The notes: generated by a model not told the origin, from the letters alone. Positions 42,292 to 51,804 are shown, counted from the first letter of the stretch. The stretch is DNA of 64,000 bases from Bacteroidota bacterium (GCA_003252385.1 QKEH01000011.1:62001-126000); one strand, 5' to 3'. A program made the numbers and translations.

Positions 42292-43518
42292 ATGACAGAT
42301 GAAAAATACAAAATTCTGATTGCAGACGATTCCGAACTTTCCTATCGGATCATCGTCGAAATCCTCAATATTGTTGGAAGTAATGTTGATATTCATTATG
42401 CCGAAAACGGGAAGCTGGCTTGCGATATGGCTCTTGAATTGCTGCCGGATTTAATACTTATGGATGTGATTATGCCGGAGCGGAACGGCATTGAAGCCGT
42501 TCGCTATCTGCGAGAGCAGGAAACCACCCGCGATATTCCTGTTATTGTACTTTCGGCAACCGAAAGCCTGAACAGCGCCTACGATGCAGGAGCAAACGAT
42601 TTTATATCAAAGCCCTTTCAAAAGCACGAACTGCTGATTAAAGTACGCTCCGGAATTCACCTGGTGCAGAATTTAAGAAAGATACAGGAGCAAAAGGAAA
42701 GGCTCGAAGGGCAGAATCACGAGCTCATCGCCCAACGCGATAAAATTGACCAGCAACGCAAAGACATCCTCGACGATATACGTTATTCCAAGCGAATTCA
42801 AGCCGCCATTCTGCCCAACGGAGAGTTGATGCAACGTGTGCTGCCCAGTCATTTTATTCTCAACCTGCCCAGAAACATAGTAAGCGGCGACTTTTATTGG
42901 GTAGGGGAACAGGATGGTTTTCGGACTATTGCGGTAGCCGATTGTACAGGACACGGAGTTTCCGGAGCATTTATGACCATGGCCGGAACGGCCTTTCTAA
43001 ACGAAATACAGAGCCGGCAAGCCATTCAGGCACCCAACGAGGTACTTTTTGAATTGCGAAAACTGGTTATGAAATTGCTTCAGCAGAAAGGAGAAGAGGG
43101 CGAAGCCGCCGACGGAATGGATATATCGATGGTGCGCATTCACCCGGGAAACCGCAAAATGGAATTTGCCGGAGCCAACAACCCCCTGTATCGTTTGCGT
43201 AACGGAGAGCTCGAAATTTTTAAAGGCGACCGTATGCCCATTGGCATCCATCTGAATTTTAATACTCCCTTTGTTTGTCATGAAATCGACCTTCTTCCGG
43301 GCGATATTCTATATATGTTTACCGACGGTTATGCCGACCAGTTTGGCGGGCCGCGCAATAAAAAATTTCGATACAAACAATTTCAGGATCTTCTGGAAGA
43401 GATCTACCCATTGCCCATGCCGGAACAAAAGGAACGCTTACAGAGCACCATGTTGGCATGGATGGGGGCAAACGATCAGGTTGACGACATTCTTATTTTA
43501 GGATTTCAAATTTTATAA
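42292..43518 (+). CDS. Response regulator with SpoIIE (PP2C) phosphatase output domain
   Basis: A 408-residue soluble protein. The receiver domain (1-125) has the acidic pair Asp12-Asp13 (IADDSE), the phosphoacceptor Asp58 in LILMDVIMPERNG, and the Lys in SKPF. A coiled coil (~128-165; QEQKERLEGQNHELIAQRDK) connects it to a SpoIIE phosphatase domain (~170-408) with SGDFYWV, VADCTGHGVSGAFMT, GMDISMVRI and MFTDGYADQFGG. A receiver on this enzyme means its phosphatase activity is set by an upstream histidine kinase not encoded nearby; the hybrid kinase at 54.8 kb is one candidate. The next gene, another SpoIIE phosphatase, starts 7 bp later: first gene of a four-gene operon with SiaB and SiaC. 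Confidence 0.9.
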   Translation: MTDEKYKILIADDSELSYRIIVEILNIVGSNVDIHYAENGKLACDMALELLPDLILMDVIMPERNGIEAVRYLREQETTRDIPVIVLSATESLNSAYDAGANDFISKPFQKHELLIKVRSGIHLVQNLRKIQEQKERLEGQNHELIAQRDKIDQQRKDILDDIRYSKRIQAAILPNGELMQRVLPSHFILNLPRNIVSGDFYWVGEQDGFRTIAVADCTGHGVSGAFMTMAGTAFLNEIQSRQAIQAPNEVLFELRKLVMKLLQQKGEEGEAADGMDISMVRIHPGNRKMEFAGANNPLYRLRNGELEIFKGDRMPIGIHLNFNTPFVCHEIDLLPGDILYMFTDGYADQFGGPRNKKFRYKQFQDLLEEIYPLPMPEQKERLQSTMLAWMGANDQVDDILILGFQIL

Positions 43519-43525
43519 TAAAACC

Positions 43526-45274
43526 ATGCATCGTAACATTTTTGGCTTCATTCTGATCATGGCAATACTGCTTCCTTTAAAGGCATATAGCCAGTCGATT
43601 GATGAAGAAGTGAACAACAATATTAAAAAGGCCGAAGCCCTGATTAGCGAGGGGAATAAGAGTGGAGCCGCGCAGGTGTACAACCAAACCGCCTACCTGC
43701 TGCGCAGTAACGATCGCTTCGATGAGGCTGCCGAATTATACCAGAAAGTGCTGGATATTAACCTGGAACTTGGAAACCGAAGGGGGCAGATGATCTCTCA
43801 CAACAATCTGTCGGTACTTTATCTGGAAGCAGAACGCTATCCAAAAGCCATTTATCATCTGCAGAAAGAGTTGGAATATCGCAAACAAATCAATAACAAG
43901 TCCGAAATTATTAATGTACTCACCAATTTGGCTACCGCACAGAATGAGGTGGGCAGTTACGATAGTGCTATCGAAAATATTGAGCAAGCCATAAATTTTT
44001 CCAAAGAACTGAACGATCTGGCTTTGTTAAAACAAAGCTATGGGGTGGCTTACGACATATACGATCGACAGGGTAATTCCGACAAGTCGTACAAATACTT
44101 CGAACTCTACTCGGCCATCGACCGAAAGCTGAAAGAGCAGAAGATGGCAGCCATTTCAACTGAAGCAAACCGGAAAGTGAACGAAGCCGAAACCGAGACC
44201 AGGCAAACCCGGCAGCGCCTCGATGAAACCTCGAACCAGCTGGAAGAAACCAAAACCACGCTGCTGCAGGTCGAAGAGCTAACCCGGGAGCAACAAATGG
44301 AAATAGAACTTAAGGAAGCCAAAATCAGCGAGCAGAAGGCATTACTCGAAACCGAAGCCTTACGCAGAAAATTCTGGATTATTGGTTTTTCCATCTCCTT
44401 TGTTTTTGTGCTGGGCTTATCCCTTATGATCTGGATTATTTTCAGAGCCAATAAAAAAATCAATGCCCAACGCCTGCGTTTGGAAAAACAGAACAAGGAA
44501 ATACATGCCAGCATTCGCTATGCCAAAACCATTCAGGATGCCATGTTACCCTCCGAGGACCTTCTCAAAAAGTATTTTGACCCCTTTATACTATTCCGTC
44601 CCAAAGACATTGTTTCGGGCGATTTTTACTGGGTACTGGCACAGGAACATGCCAATCGGTCGGTGGTTTTTGTAGCGGTGGTGGACTGTACCGGTCATGG
44701 TGTACCGGGTGCCTTTATGTCGATGATCGGGAACCGTTTGCTTAATGAAATTGTCAGCGAACGTAAAATGGAATCGCCCGCGGAAATTCTCTTGTCCCTC
44801 AATGGAATGATTCGCGAAGTTCTCCGACAGGAAGAAACCGATAATAACGATGGAATGGATTTGGCATTGTGCCGGTTTGAATTCAATAAAAGTGGCGAGC
44901 GAACCGTTACTTTTTCAGGGGCTAAGAGGCCCTTGTACATCATTAAAGGGAAGGATAACAAACTCATTACCCATCCGGGCGACCGCAAGTCCATTGGCGG
45001 TTACAGCATCAACCGGAAGGAAGCCCTTTTCTTCGATAAAGTGGATCATCTGGACAAAGGAGATACCATCTATATGTTTTCCGATGGAATACTGGATCAG
45101 AATGGCCCCGAGCGGAAAAAATTTGGACGCGTGCGGTTGGAAGAGATCATGGTAGATGCATCCGGGCTCACCATGGACAAGCAAAAAGAACTTTTTATAC
45201 AGCGTTTGGATGAATACAGGAGTGGCGAAGAACAACGCGACGACATTTCACTACTGGGTCTCAAAGTCATCTGA
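43526..45274 (+). CDS. Periplasmic TPR sensor - TM - SpoIIE phosphatase (SiaA-like)
   Basis: A 582-residue inner-membrane protein. In order: signal peptide (1-22, ending AYSQ), four or so TPR repeats in the periplasm (~25-190; RRGQMISHNNLSVLYLEAER), a long coiled coil (~195-285; ETRQTRQRLDETSNQLEETK), one membrane helix (~286-312), a linker helix, and a cytoplasmic SpoIIE domain (~335-582). The domain contains SGDFYWVLA, VVDCTGHGVPGAFMSM, GMDLALCRF and MFSDGILDQNG. SiaA of Pseudomonas is also a membrane SpoIIE phosphatase that acts on SiaC; here the sensor is TPR-based rather than HAMP-type. It starts 7 bp after the receiver-phosphatase and stops 1 bp before siaB. Confidence 0.9.
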   Translation: MHRNIFGFILIMAILLPLKAYSQSIDEEVNNNIKKAEALISEGNKSGAAQVYNQTAYLLRSNDRFDEAAELYQKVLDINLELGNRRGQMISHNNLSVLYLEAERYPKAIYHLQKELEYRKQINNKSEIINVLTNLATAQNEVGSYDSAIENIEQAINFSKELNDLALLKQSYGVAYDIYDRQGNSDKSYKYFELYSAIDRKLKEQKMAAISTEANRKVNEAETETRQTRQRLDETSNQLEETKTTLLQVEELTREQQMEIELKEAKISEQKALLETEALRRKFWIIGFSISFVFVLGLSLMIWIIFRANKKINAQRLRLEKQNKEIHASIRYAKTIQDAMLPSEDLLKKYFDPFILFRPKDIVSGDFYWVLAQEHANRSVVFVAVVDCTGHGVPGAFMSMIGNRLLNEIVSERKMESPAEILLSLNGMIREVLRQEETDNNDGMDLALCRFEFNKSGERTVTFSGAKRPLYIIKGKDNKLITHPGDRKSIGGYSINRKEALFFDKVDHLDKGDTIYMFSDGILDQNGPERKKFGRVRLEEIMVDASGLTMDKQKELFIQRLDEYRSGEEQRDDISLLGLKVI

Positions 45275-45275
45275 T

Positions 45276-45797
45276 ATGGAACATCCCTCCTACGATACGA
45301 AAAATATTATTTCCTACCATGGCCCGATTAATATCGATCTGGTGTCCTTTATCAGTAACTATTTAAGGCAGCATATTCGTGCCAATTCATCGGTAGTGGG
45401 CCGTATTTATAAGGTACTGATAGAATTGATACAGAATGTATCCTACTATTCGGCAGAGCAATACAGCAACGTGCGCTCGTTTGGCTCCGGTATCGGATAT
45501 TTCAGGGTGTACGAAGCGCCGGAGCATTACATTATAACCACCGGGAATAAAATACTTAGCGAACACAACACCATACTTCGGCAAAACAGCGAGGAAATTA
45601 ACCGGCTGGGCGAAGAGGAACTTCGCGAGTTGAAACGTAAAACACGAACTCAAGCCAATATACGGGATATTGGAGCGCATATTGGCCTTATTCAAACCGG
45701 CTTGTTAACCGGAAACCAAATTGAACTGAAATTTGACCCGATCGATGAATTGTATTCCTACTTTACCATTTCGGCCAAGGTTAATAAAGAAATTTAA
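45276..45797 (+). CDS. siaB: SiaB family protein kinase (DUF6272)
   Basis: A 173-residue protein from the ATG at 45276, one base after the previous stop; the longer open frame upstream overlaps the phosphatase and is rejected. Its GHKL-type ATPase features are weak but visible: the N-box helix GRIYKVLIELIQNVSYYSAE (Glu50, Asn54) and a glycine-containing later segment. SiaB kinases phosphorylate SiaC on Thr and are opposed by SiaA phosphatases. The gene order phosphatase-SiaB-SiaC matches the Pseudomonas sia locus. It is cytosolic, with no membrane segment. Confidence 0.8.
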   Translation: MEHPSYDTKNIISYHGPINIDLVSFISNYLRQHIRANSSVVGRIYKVLIELIQNVSYYSAEQYSNVRSFGSGIGYFRVYEAPEHYIITTGNKILSEHNTILRQNSEEINRLGEEELRELKRKTRTQANIRDIGAHIGLIQTGLLTGNQIELKFDPIDELYSYFTISAKVNKEI

Positions 45798-45821
45798 TAT
45801 AATAAGGAAATCAGAAGCACT

Positions 45822-46211
45822 ATGAAAAGTCTAAACATTGAAGCCATACCCGATTCGCCGTATTATCCCGAAGTAAGTTTTGATGTGGAAACGGGCATTT
45901 GTGTGCTCCGGGGGGAATCGTACATGGAAGAAGCCTATAAATTCTACATGCCATTGCTGGACTGGTTGAAGCAATATGCTGTTGAGGAGAAGCATACGGT
46001 TACCCTGGAGATTAAGCTCACGTATTTTAATACCAATTCATCTCGCTTGTTGCTGGATATGTTCGATATCTTGAAGAAGGCCGAAGACCATGGAACCAAG
46101 GTTAAAATTAAATGGTATTACGAAGCCGACGATCCCGACATACAAGATGAAGTAGAAGACTTTGAAATTGAAACCGGATTGAAATTCGAAATGGTTCCGA
46201 TGGAGGATTAG
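45822..46211 (+). CDS. siaC: SiaC family regulatory phosphoprotein (DUF1987)
   Basis: A 129-residue protein matching SiaC/DUF1987: SPYYPEVSFDVETGICVLRG, EEAYKFYMPLLDWLKQY, and LTYFNTNSSRLLLDMFDILK. Thr71 in the YFNTNSS segment is at about the position of the phosphorylated Thr68 of Pseudomonas SiaC. Unphosphorylated SiaC switches on the diguanylate cyclase SiaD there; no GGDEF domain occurs in this window, so the target must differ or be elsewhere. It is the last gene of the operon, 24 bp after siaB, and is followed by a strong terminator. Confidence 0.85.
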   Translation: MKSLNIEAIPDSPYYPEVSFDVETGICVLRGESYMEEAYKFYMPLLDWLKQYAVEEKHTVTLEIKLTYFNTNSSRLLLDMFDILKKAEDHGTKVKIKWYYEADDPDIQDEVEDFEIETGLKFEMVPMED

Positions 46212-46321
46212 CATTTCGTCCGAGCCGAATTGCAAAGAAGGATTCCCTGAGGATAACTCCGGCGGGAGTCTCAATTATAGGGTCTGCCAGAGGATGAGGA
46301 TGTTCTGTTAAAGTATAAAAA

Positions 46322-46361
46322 AAGGCCCAAAGAGCTGTGCTCTTTGGGCCTTACTTTTTTT
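46322..46361. terminator. Bidirectional intrinsic terminator between siaC and sdhB
   Basis: A perfect 14 bp stem, AAGGCCCAAAGAGC (46322-46335) with GCTCTTTGGGCCTT (46339-46352), and a TGT loop. Seven T follow at 46355-46361, and a run of A precedes (46317-46323), giving a T-run on the other strand. It serves both convergent operons. Confidence 0.92.
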
Positions 46362-46371
46362 CCGGGAGCAA

Positions 46372-47112
46372 TCAGAGAATCTTCGCAGCATACAGCTCGC
46401 GGTTCATGCGGGCAATATGGCTGAGCGAAATTTCTTTGGGACATTCTGCTTCGCAGGCTCCGGTGTTGGTGCAGTTACCAAAGCCTAATTCATCCATTTT
46501 AGCGACCATCTTTTTAACCCGCTCCTTGGCTTCAATTTTACCCTGCGGGAGCATAGACAGTTGCGATACTTTGGCCGATACAAACAACATGGCCGAAGCA
46601 TTTTTACAGGAAGCTACACAGGCGCCGCAACCGATGCAGGCGGCTGCATCCATGGCAATGTCAGCGTCCTTTTTGGAAATCGGAAGGGCATTGGCATCCG
46701 GAACACCCCCGGTATTGACGGAAACATAACCTCCGGCTTCGATGATTTTATCAAATGCACTCCGATCCACCACCAAATCGCGGATAATGGGGAAAGGTTT
46801 AGCCCGCCAGGGTTCAACGGTAATGGTATCGCCATCCTTAAACTTCCGCATATGCAGCTGACAGGTGGTTACACCCGTGTCGGGGCCATGGGGACGTCCG
46901 TTGATATACAGTCCGCACATACCGCAAATGCCCTCGCGGCAGTCGTGATCGAAACATACGGGCATCTCAAATTTATCCACCAGTTGCTGGTTTAAGATGT
47001 CGAGCATTTCTAGGAACGATGAATCGGGAGATATATTGGTTACCAGGTAGGTTTCAAACCTGCCTTTTGCCTGACGGTTTTCTTGTCGCCAAATTTTTAG
47101 TGTCAGATCCAT
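46372..47112 (-). CDS. sdhB: Succinate dehydrogenase/fumarate reductase iron-sulfur subunit
   Basis: A 246-residue subunit carrying the three Fe-S centres that pass electrons between the flavoprotein and the membrane subunit. Cys clusters: CREGICGMC (2Fe-2S), [11 protein letters not shown] (4Fe-4S) and [10 protein letters not shown] (3Fe-4S). The start is [17 protein letters not shown]. The gene starts 5 bp after sdhA and ends the sdhCAB operon at the shared terminator. Direction of use (oxidation of succinate or reduction of fumarate) cannot be read from sequence, but three-gene clusters of this kind in anaerobic Bacteroidota usually act as fumarate reductase. Confidence 0.95.
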   Translation of the reverse strand: MDLTLKIWRQENRQAKGRFETYLVTNISPDSSFLEMLDILNQQLVDKFEMPVCFDHDCREGICGMCGLYINGRPHGPDTGVTTCQLHMRKFKDGDTITVEPWRAKPFPIIRDLVVDRSAFDKIIEAGGYVSVNTGGVPDANALPISKKDADIAMDAAACIGCGACVASCKNASAMLFVSAKVSQLSMLPQGKIEAKERVKKMVAKMDELGFGNCTNTGACEAECPKEISLSHIARMNRELYAAKIL

Positions 47113-47117
47113 AGTGC

Positions 47118-49058
47118 TTATTTCTTGTAATTACGTGTTTGTACTTTGATATTCTCGTAAACGAGGGCTTCCTTGTGCAGCACGGGATCCTCGTCGAAGC
47201 CTTTGTATTCCCAGGCTGCTGCGTACATAAAGTCGGTGTCGTTGCGCAGAGCTTCTCCTTCGTCGGTTTGGAATTCTTCACGGAAGTGTCCGCCACACGA
47301 TTCCTCGCGGTTCAATGCATCGCGGGCCATCAGCTCCCCGATCTCAATGAAATCGGCTACACGGCCCGCTTTTTCCAGTTCGGGGTTGAAGCTGTTTTTA
47401 TCGCCCGGAATACGAACCTGAGTCCAGAATTCCTTCTTCATTTGTTGAAAATCGGCTACGGCTTGTTTCAGGCCTTCTTTATTGCGCGCCATGCCTACCA
47501 AATCCCAGAGTTTAAGACCAAAGCGCCGGTGGAAACTGTCTACGGAAACCTGGCCATTGATACTCATCAGCTTATCGATACGTGCCTGAGCTGCTTTTTT
47601 GGCCTCCTGGAATTCAGGAGCTTCCGGACTCATGCGGGGAGTGAGAATATCGTCGCTCAGATAGTTCTGGATGGTATACGGAAGTACGAAGTAACCATCG
47701 GCCAATCCCTGCATCAGAGCCGAAGCACCCAGGCGGTTGGCTCCGTGATCGGAGAAGTTGGCTTCGCCAATGGCAAACAAACCGGGAATGGTTGTTTGCA
47801 GTTCGTAATCGACCCAGATTCCCCCCATGGTGTAGTGGATGGCCGGGTAAATCATCATGGGCGTTTCGTAGGGATTGTCGTCCACAATTTTTTCGTACAT
47901 CTGGAAGAGGTTACCGTAGCGTTGTTCCACCACCTCTTTACCCAGTCGGTTGATGGCATCGGAAAAATCGAGGTAAACCGCCAAACCGGTACCAACACCA
48001 TATCCGGCATCGCAACGTTCCTTGGCGGCACGGGAGGCCACATCGCGTGGCACCAGGTTGCCAAAGGCCGGGTAACGGCGTTCCAGGTAGTAGTCGCGAT
48101 CGGCTTCGGCAATATCGGTTGGTTTCAGCTTTCCGGCGCGAATGGCTTCGGCATCTTCTTTTTTGGCGGGCACCCATATACGGCCGTCGTTCCGCAAGCT
48201 TTCGCTCATCAGGGTGAGTTTCGACTGAAAATCGCCATGTACCGGAATGCACGTAGGGTGAATTTGAACGTACGAGGGGTTGGCAAAACAGGCTCCTTTT
48301 TTGTACACCTGCCAGGCAGCACTTCCATTGGAACCCATCGCATTGGTCGAAAGGAAGAACGCATTGCCATAACCACCCGAAGCAATTACCACGGCATGGC
48401 CAAAGTGGCAGTCGATTTCTCCGGTTACCAGGTTGCGGGTTACTATACCGCGTGCCTTGCCGTCAACAATGACCACATCGAGCATTTCGGTACGAGTGTA
48501 CAGGGTAACGCTTTTCTTTTCTACCTGGCGCATCAGGGCACTGTAAGCTCCCAGTAGCAATTGTTGTCCGGTTTGGCCCCGGGCATAGAACGTACGTGAA
48601 ACCTGAGCACCACCGAAGGAACGGTTGTCGAGCAATCCGCCGTATTCGCGGGCAAAAGGAACACCCTGTGCCACACACTGGTCAATAATCAGGTTACTTA
48701 CTTCGGCCAGACGGTGCACATTGGCTTCGCGGGCACGGTAGTCGCCCCCTTTAATGGTATCGTAAAACAAACGGTAAACGCTGTCCCCATCGTTCTGGTA
48801 ATTCTTTGCGGCATTAATACCTCCCTGGGCTGCAATGGAATGCGCCCGGCGCGGACTGTCCTGAATACAGAAGGTTTTTACTTTAAAACCCATCTCGCCC
48901 AGCGATGCCGATGCCGAAGCACCCGCCAGGCCGGTACCCACTACAATAATATCGAGTTTTCGCTTATTGGCCGGGTTAACCAATTTTTGGTGGGCTTTGT
49001 ATCGGGTCCACTTTTCTGCTATAGGACCTTCAGGTATTTTAGATTCTAGCTTAGCCAT
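47118..49058 (-). CDS. sdhA: Succinate dehydrogenase/fumarate reductase flavoprotein subunit
   Basis: A 646-residue covalent-FAD subunit. The nucleotide motif [19 protein letters not shown] and the FAD-His segment [16 protein letters not shown] (His bearing FAD) are visible, followed by [13 protein letters not shown], the [15 protein letters not shown] substrate region and [20 protein letters not shown]. Length and motif order match the Wolinella/Bacteroides class (type B/E family) rather than the short E. coli SdhA. It follows sdhC by 20 bp and precedes sdhB by 5 bp. Confidence 0.96.
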   Translation of the reverse strand: MAKLESKIPEGPIAEKWTRYKAHQKLVNPANKRKLDIIVVGTGLAGASASASLGEMGFKVKTFCIQDSPRRAHSIAAQGGINAAKNYQNDGDSVYRLFYDTIKGGDYRAREANVHRLAEVSNLIIDQCVAQGVPFAREYGGLLDNRSFGGAQVSRTFYARGQTGQQLLLGAYSALMRQVEKKSVTLYTRTEMLDVVIVDGKARGIVTRNLVTGEIDCHFGHAVVIASGGYGNAFFLSTNAMGSNGSAAWQVYKKGACFANPSYVQIHPTCIPVHGDFQSKLTLMSESLRNDGRIWVPAKKEDAEAIRAGKLKPTDIAEADRDYYLERRYPAFGNLVPRDVASRAAKERCDAGYGVGTGLAVYLDFSDAINRLGKEVVEQRYGNLFQMYEKIVDDNPYETPMMIYPAIHYTMGGIWVDYELQTTIPGLFAIGEANFSDHGANRLGASALMQGLADGYFVLPYTIQNYLSDDILTPRMSPEAPEFQEAKKAAQARIDKLMSINGQVSVDSFHRRFGLKLWDLVGMARNKEGLKQAVADFQQMKKEFWTQVRIPGDKNSFNPELEKAGRVADFIEIGELMARDALNREESCGGHFREEFQTDEGEALRNDTDFMYAAAWEYKGFDEDPVLHKEALVYENIKVQTRNYKK

Positions 49059-49078
49059 ATTGAATTGTATTTCTTAAT

Positions 49079-49747
49079 CTATTTAATGAAGTAAACGAGA
49101 ACGGGTATGCTCATAAAACCCAGAGTAACCAGGATAGTGTACAGGATGCCCAGCCCTTTGATGATGGGGGTGTATACCGGGTGGTTCAGTCCCAGGGTCT
49201 GAAAAGCCGACTGGAAGCCGTGATGCAGGTGGAAACCTAAGCCCAGAAGGGCTGCTACATACACCCATACCACCCATCCAATCTTGAAACGGGCAATAAC
49301 CAGGGTGGCCAGGTCATGATAGTTCTCACCGTTGTAAACCACCTCTGGCACTCCTCCAATAAATTTGGCTTTTACATAGAAATCGATCAGGTGAAGTACC
49401 AGAAAAATTCCAATGACAACCGCTGTGTGGAACATGTACTTCGAGAAGAAAGACTGTTGGGAGTTATTGCTTTTGGCATACCCAATGGGGCGGGCCAATT
49501 TGTTTTGTAGCGACACAATCATACCATAGATGATGTGCAGCAGAAAACCGCCAAAAAGCGTAAGCTCCATAATTTTTATTACCGGGTTGGTTCCCATAAA
49601 GTGAGCCGCCTTGTTGAAAGGTTCTTTCGACTCCAGGAAAACCAGCAGGTTAATTCCCAGGTGTACCAGCAAAAAGCTGATCAGGAAAAGGCCGGCCAGA
49701 GACATAATCAGTTTCCTGCCAACCGATGAGTTAAAAATTGTATTCAT
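49079..49747 (-). CDS. sdhC: Succinate dehydrogenase/fumarate reductase cytochrome b subunit
   Basis: A 222-residue membrane subunit with five hydrophobic segments, the dihaem b558 type that needs no SdhD. Candidate haem-ligand histidines are seen in LLVHLGINLLVF, GGFLLHIIYG, VLHLIDFYV and LGFHLHHGFQSAF. The N-terminal GRKLIMSLAGLFLISFLLVH is characteristic of the Bacteroidota/epsilon class. It is the first gene of sdhCAB; the promoter should lie in the 480-base region upstream, where I see no clear -7 box on this strand. Confidence 0.92.
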   Translation of the reverse strand: MNTIFNSSVGRKLIMSLAGLFLISFLLVHLGINLLVFLESKEPFNKAAHFMGTNPVIKIMELTLFGGFLLHIIYGMIVSLQNKLARPIGYAKSNNSQQSFFSKYMFHTAVVIGIFLVLHLIDFYVKAKFIGGVPEVVYNGENYHDLATLVIARFKIGWVVWVYVAALLGLGFHLHHGFQSAFQTLGLNHPVYTPIIKGLGILYTILVTLGFMSIPVLVYFIK

Positions 49748-50227
49748 TCTTACGGTATGTTTATCGTGTTACCTTTGCTAAAAAATTGAAGGCCAAATAT
49801 ACCTTGTCTTACTACATTATGCAAGGCGGACCGGGATGGATTCCATGCAGTTGGTGTGCTTACTAATTGGGGTAAAACGAATGGTTAGCTTCTAAAACCT
49901 GCTTGCCTGATTACAGGGCAAGTCTACAATATACTGTAATACAAGGAAATAAATTTTACAGGACTTGGACTGAGTTAGCACGAATAGGGTTGTTGCCGAG
50001 TGCTATGGCTCGCACTATTTAGAAGGATTCCGCCAAAAGTGAAGGCTCGACAGGCAAGACTGATGATGTAGCTTACTTACTGGTAATGCGCAGAAACACC
50101 GGAGAGTTATAAGGCAACAAGGTTTTTTTTACCTCCTTATCTGCCCTGCATTTTGTAACTTCGAAATGCTACATCAGTTAAGAGTAGTGAGTATTCATTG
50201 GGGCAGCTGCCCATCAAACCTAAATCT
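49748..50227. other. Intergenic region between sdhC and the Y1-like gene
   Basis: These 480 bases separate two divergent genes and hold no gene that I can support. A TACCTTTG box on the plus strand (49770-49777) and a short hairpin, CTTGCC (49902-49907) with GGCAAG (49917-49922), could mark a small RNA or chance. No IS inverted repeats were seen next to the transposase-like gene. Confidence 0.45.
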
Positions 50228-50659
50228 ATGCACAGTAAAGTAAATTGGGTGTATTGTATCTGGGTACCTTCAAAGGACACTCCAGATATACCGGCGGAAA
50301 ATCTGGTAGCGATTCACAAGCACATTCGTGCTTTTGCCGAAGAAAAGGGGATCGTTATCGACAGTGCAAACTGGTTTCAGGGGGAGTTTAGGGTATTATT
50401 CGCTTTGGCTCCCGAGCAAACCATAGACAAAGTGGCACTACAAATTCAGGGCGAATCGCAGTATTGGATCAACCAGCAAAAGTTCCTTGTTAGTCGATTT
50501 GAGTGGGACAGTTCCTACCGATCCATAGGAGTGAGTCGTTCGAACGCGGAACGCTACCGGCAGATGATTCAACATCCGGAGGTATTTCAGGATGTACCAT
50601 TTTTTGATTCGTTAAATGACGATTGGCATATTTTTTACCACGAAACCTATTTTGGGTAG
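50228..50659 (+). CDS. IS200/IS605 Y1 transposase-like protein lacking HUH and catalytic Tyr
   Basis: About 143 residues from the ATG at 50228. The whole length parallels IS200-type Y1 transposases as I know them: VYCIWVPSKDT for the first strand, ENLVAIHKHIRAFAEEKGI for the first helix, VLFALAPEQTIDKVALQIQG for the strand-helix after HUH, YWINQQ, RFEWDSSYRSIGVSRSN and the final helix before FQDVPFF. The metal-binding HUH triplet of the family is replaced by Glu-Phe-Arg (in WFQGEFRVLF), and the helix position of the catalytic Tyr appears to be Gln (RYRQMIQHPE). The frame is intact. No TnpB or flanking repeats are present. Either a domesticated, non-catalytic derivative or a decaying copy; the fold assignment is by pattern only. 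Confidence 0.65.
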   Translation: MHSKVNWVYCIWVPSKDTPDIPAENLVAIHKHIRAFAEEKGIVIDSANWFQGEFRVLFALAPEQTIDKVALQIQGESQYWINQQKFLVSRFEWDSSYRSIGVSRSNAERYRQMIQHPEVFQDVPFFDSLNDDWHIFYHETYFG

Positions 50660-50693
50660 ACAGATTCCCGTTGCCAGTTGGGTTTTCGGAATC

Positions 50694-51698
50694 TTATTCC
50701 AGCAGTTGGAACACCTCATCCAGGTTGGGTTCCAGGATAATCTCCGTACGCCGGTTTTTCTGACGGGCTTCGGGTGTGCTACGTGGGTCAATAGGGAAAA
50801 ATTCTCCCCGTCCGGCTGCCGTAAGCCGTTTGGGATTGATTCCACTGCCATCGAGCAGGATACGGATGATAGCTGTTGCTCTGACCACACTCAGGTCCCA
50901 GTTATCCTGGAAACGCGATCCGGGTTTTAAGGGTACGTCATCGGTATGCCCTTCTATCAGCACGTTGATATCGGGATTTTGCGCCAATACCCCCGCCAGG
51001 GTCTTGAGGGCTGTTTTCCCCCGGGGATCTACCTCAGTACTGCCACTGGGGAAGAGTAGTTTTTCGTCGAGTGAAACATAAACCTTTCCATTTTCCTTTC
51101 GGATGGTAAGCCCCTGGTTTTCGAAACCCGTAAGGGCTTTGGAGAGTTTGTTCTTCAAGGCTTCAGCCTGGGCATCCTTCTGGGCAATTATTTTTTCCAG
51201 ATCCAACAGACGGGCGCTCTTCTGGTCGAGCTCCCGACGAAGCTGATCTAATGCCAAACGATCCTTATCCAGTTTGGTCTGGGTTTGGTTCAGCTGATCT
51301 TCGCGTTGGTACAGGTCGCGCTGGGTAGCTTCAAGCTTACCCATGAGCTGGCGGGTTTCGCTGTCGCTGCCCGAAATGAGAGCCTGCTGGGATTTATTCA
51401 GTTCATCGTAGCGGCTGTTTAACTGACTGTATTTGCCTTTGAGGTTTTTCAGCTCTTCTGCATTGGCCAATCCTTGCTCCTCAGTACGTTTTACTTCCGC
51501 TTCCGACTGGTCCAGATTCGCTTTCAACTCGGTATTCTCCACAGTGAGTTTTTCATTCTCAGTAAGAAGTTCTTCGCGTTCGTTTTTACACTGGTCGCGT
51601 TCTTTCTCGGTTTCGGAATAAAGCTGTGGCGGAACACAAGCTGCCAATGTTAATAAAAGCAAAATGCCTCCACAGCGTAAGAATAAAAACTCTTTCAT
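50694..51698 (-). CDS. OmpA-family lipoprotein with long coiled coil
   Basis: A 334-residue envelope protein. Lipoprotein signal with lipobox LTLAAC (Cys21), a coiled coil of ~170 residues (~30-200; QCKNEREELLTENEKLTVEN), and an OmpA C-terminal peptidoglycan-binding domain (~205-325). The OmpA part has the key motif NPDINVLIEGHTDDVPL and the later VVRATAIIRILLDGSG and GRGEFFPIDPRS. It is likely anchored in a membrane by lipid and clamps the peptidoglycan, with the coiled coil as spacer. It is a single gene convergent with the Y1-like gene and divergent from dxs. Confidence 0.88.
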   Translation of the reverse strand: MKEFLFLRCGGILLLLTLAACVPPQLYSETEKERDQCKNEREELLTENEKLTVENTELKANLDQSEAEVKRTEEQGLANAEELKNLKGKYSQLNSRYDELNKSQQALISGSDSETRQLMGKLEATQRDLYQREDQLNQTQTKLDKDRLALDQLRRELDQKSARLLDLEKIIAQKDAQAEALKNKLSKALTGFENQGLTIRKENGKVYVSLDEKLLFPSGSTEVDPRGKTALKTLAGVLAQNPDINVLIEGHTDDVPLKPGSRFQDNWDLSVVRATAIIRILLDGSGINPKRLTAAGRGEFFPIDPRSTPEARQKNRRTEIILEPNLDEVFQLLE

Positions 51699-51722
51699 AG
51701 CGTTACTTGTTTATTCGAAAAG

Positions 51723-51730
51723 CGAAATTA
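51723..51730 (-). promoter_or_regulatory. Candidate -7 box of the OmpA gene
   Basis: Minus strand TAATTTCG, one mismatch from TAnnTTTG, 25 nt before the start codon. It shares a 14-mer context with the CPBP promoter at 4845. Confidence 0.3.
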
Positions 51731-51773
51731 CATGAAGCGGTGAGCCTCCTCAAACGATCTCGCTAAGAATTAT

Positions 51774-51781
51774 TAACTTTG
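51774..51781 (+). promoter_or_regulatory. Candidate dxs promoter (-7 box TAACTTTG)
   Basis: A perfect TAnnTTTG match 24 nt before the dxs ATG at 51805; the -33 element is not clear. Confidence 0.45.
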
Positions 51782-51804
51782 AACGAAATTTCTCTTAAAA
51801 AAGT

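Noticed and set aside
47139-48557. 472-codon open frame antisense to sdhA
   Set aside because: sdhA on the other strand is complete with all motifs; the antisense product has no recognisable feature.
49770-49777. TACCTTTG as a promoter for a small RNA in the sdhC-Y1 gap
   Set aside because: No -33 element, no terminator downstream and no clear fold; a chance match is likely in 480 bases.
50100-50700. Intact IS200/IS605 element around the Y1-like gene
   Set aside because: No subterminal hairpins, target motif or tnpB were seen and the catalytic residues are missing.
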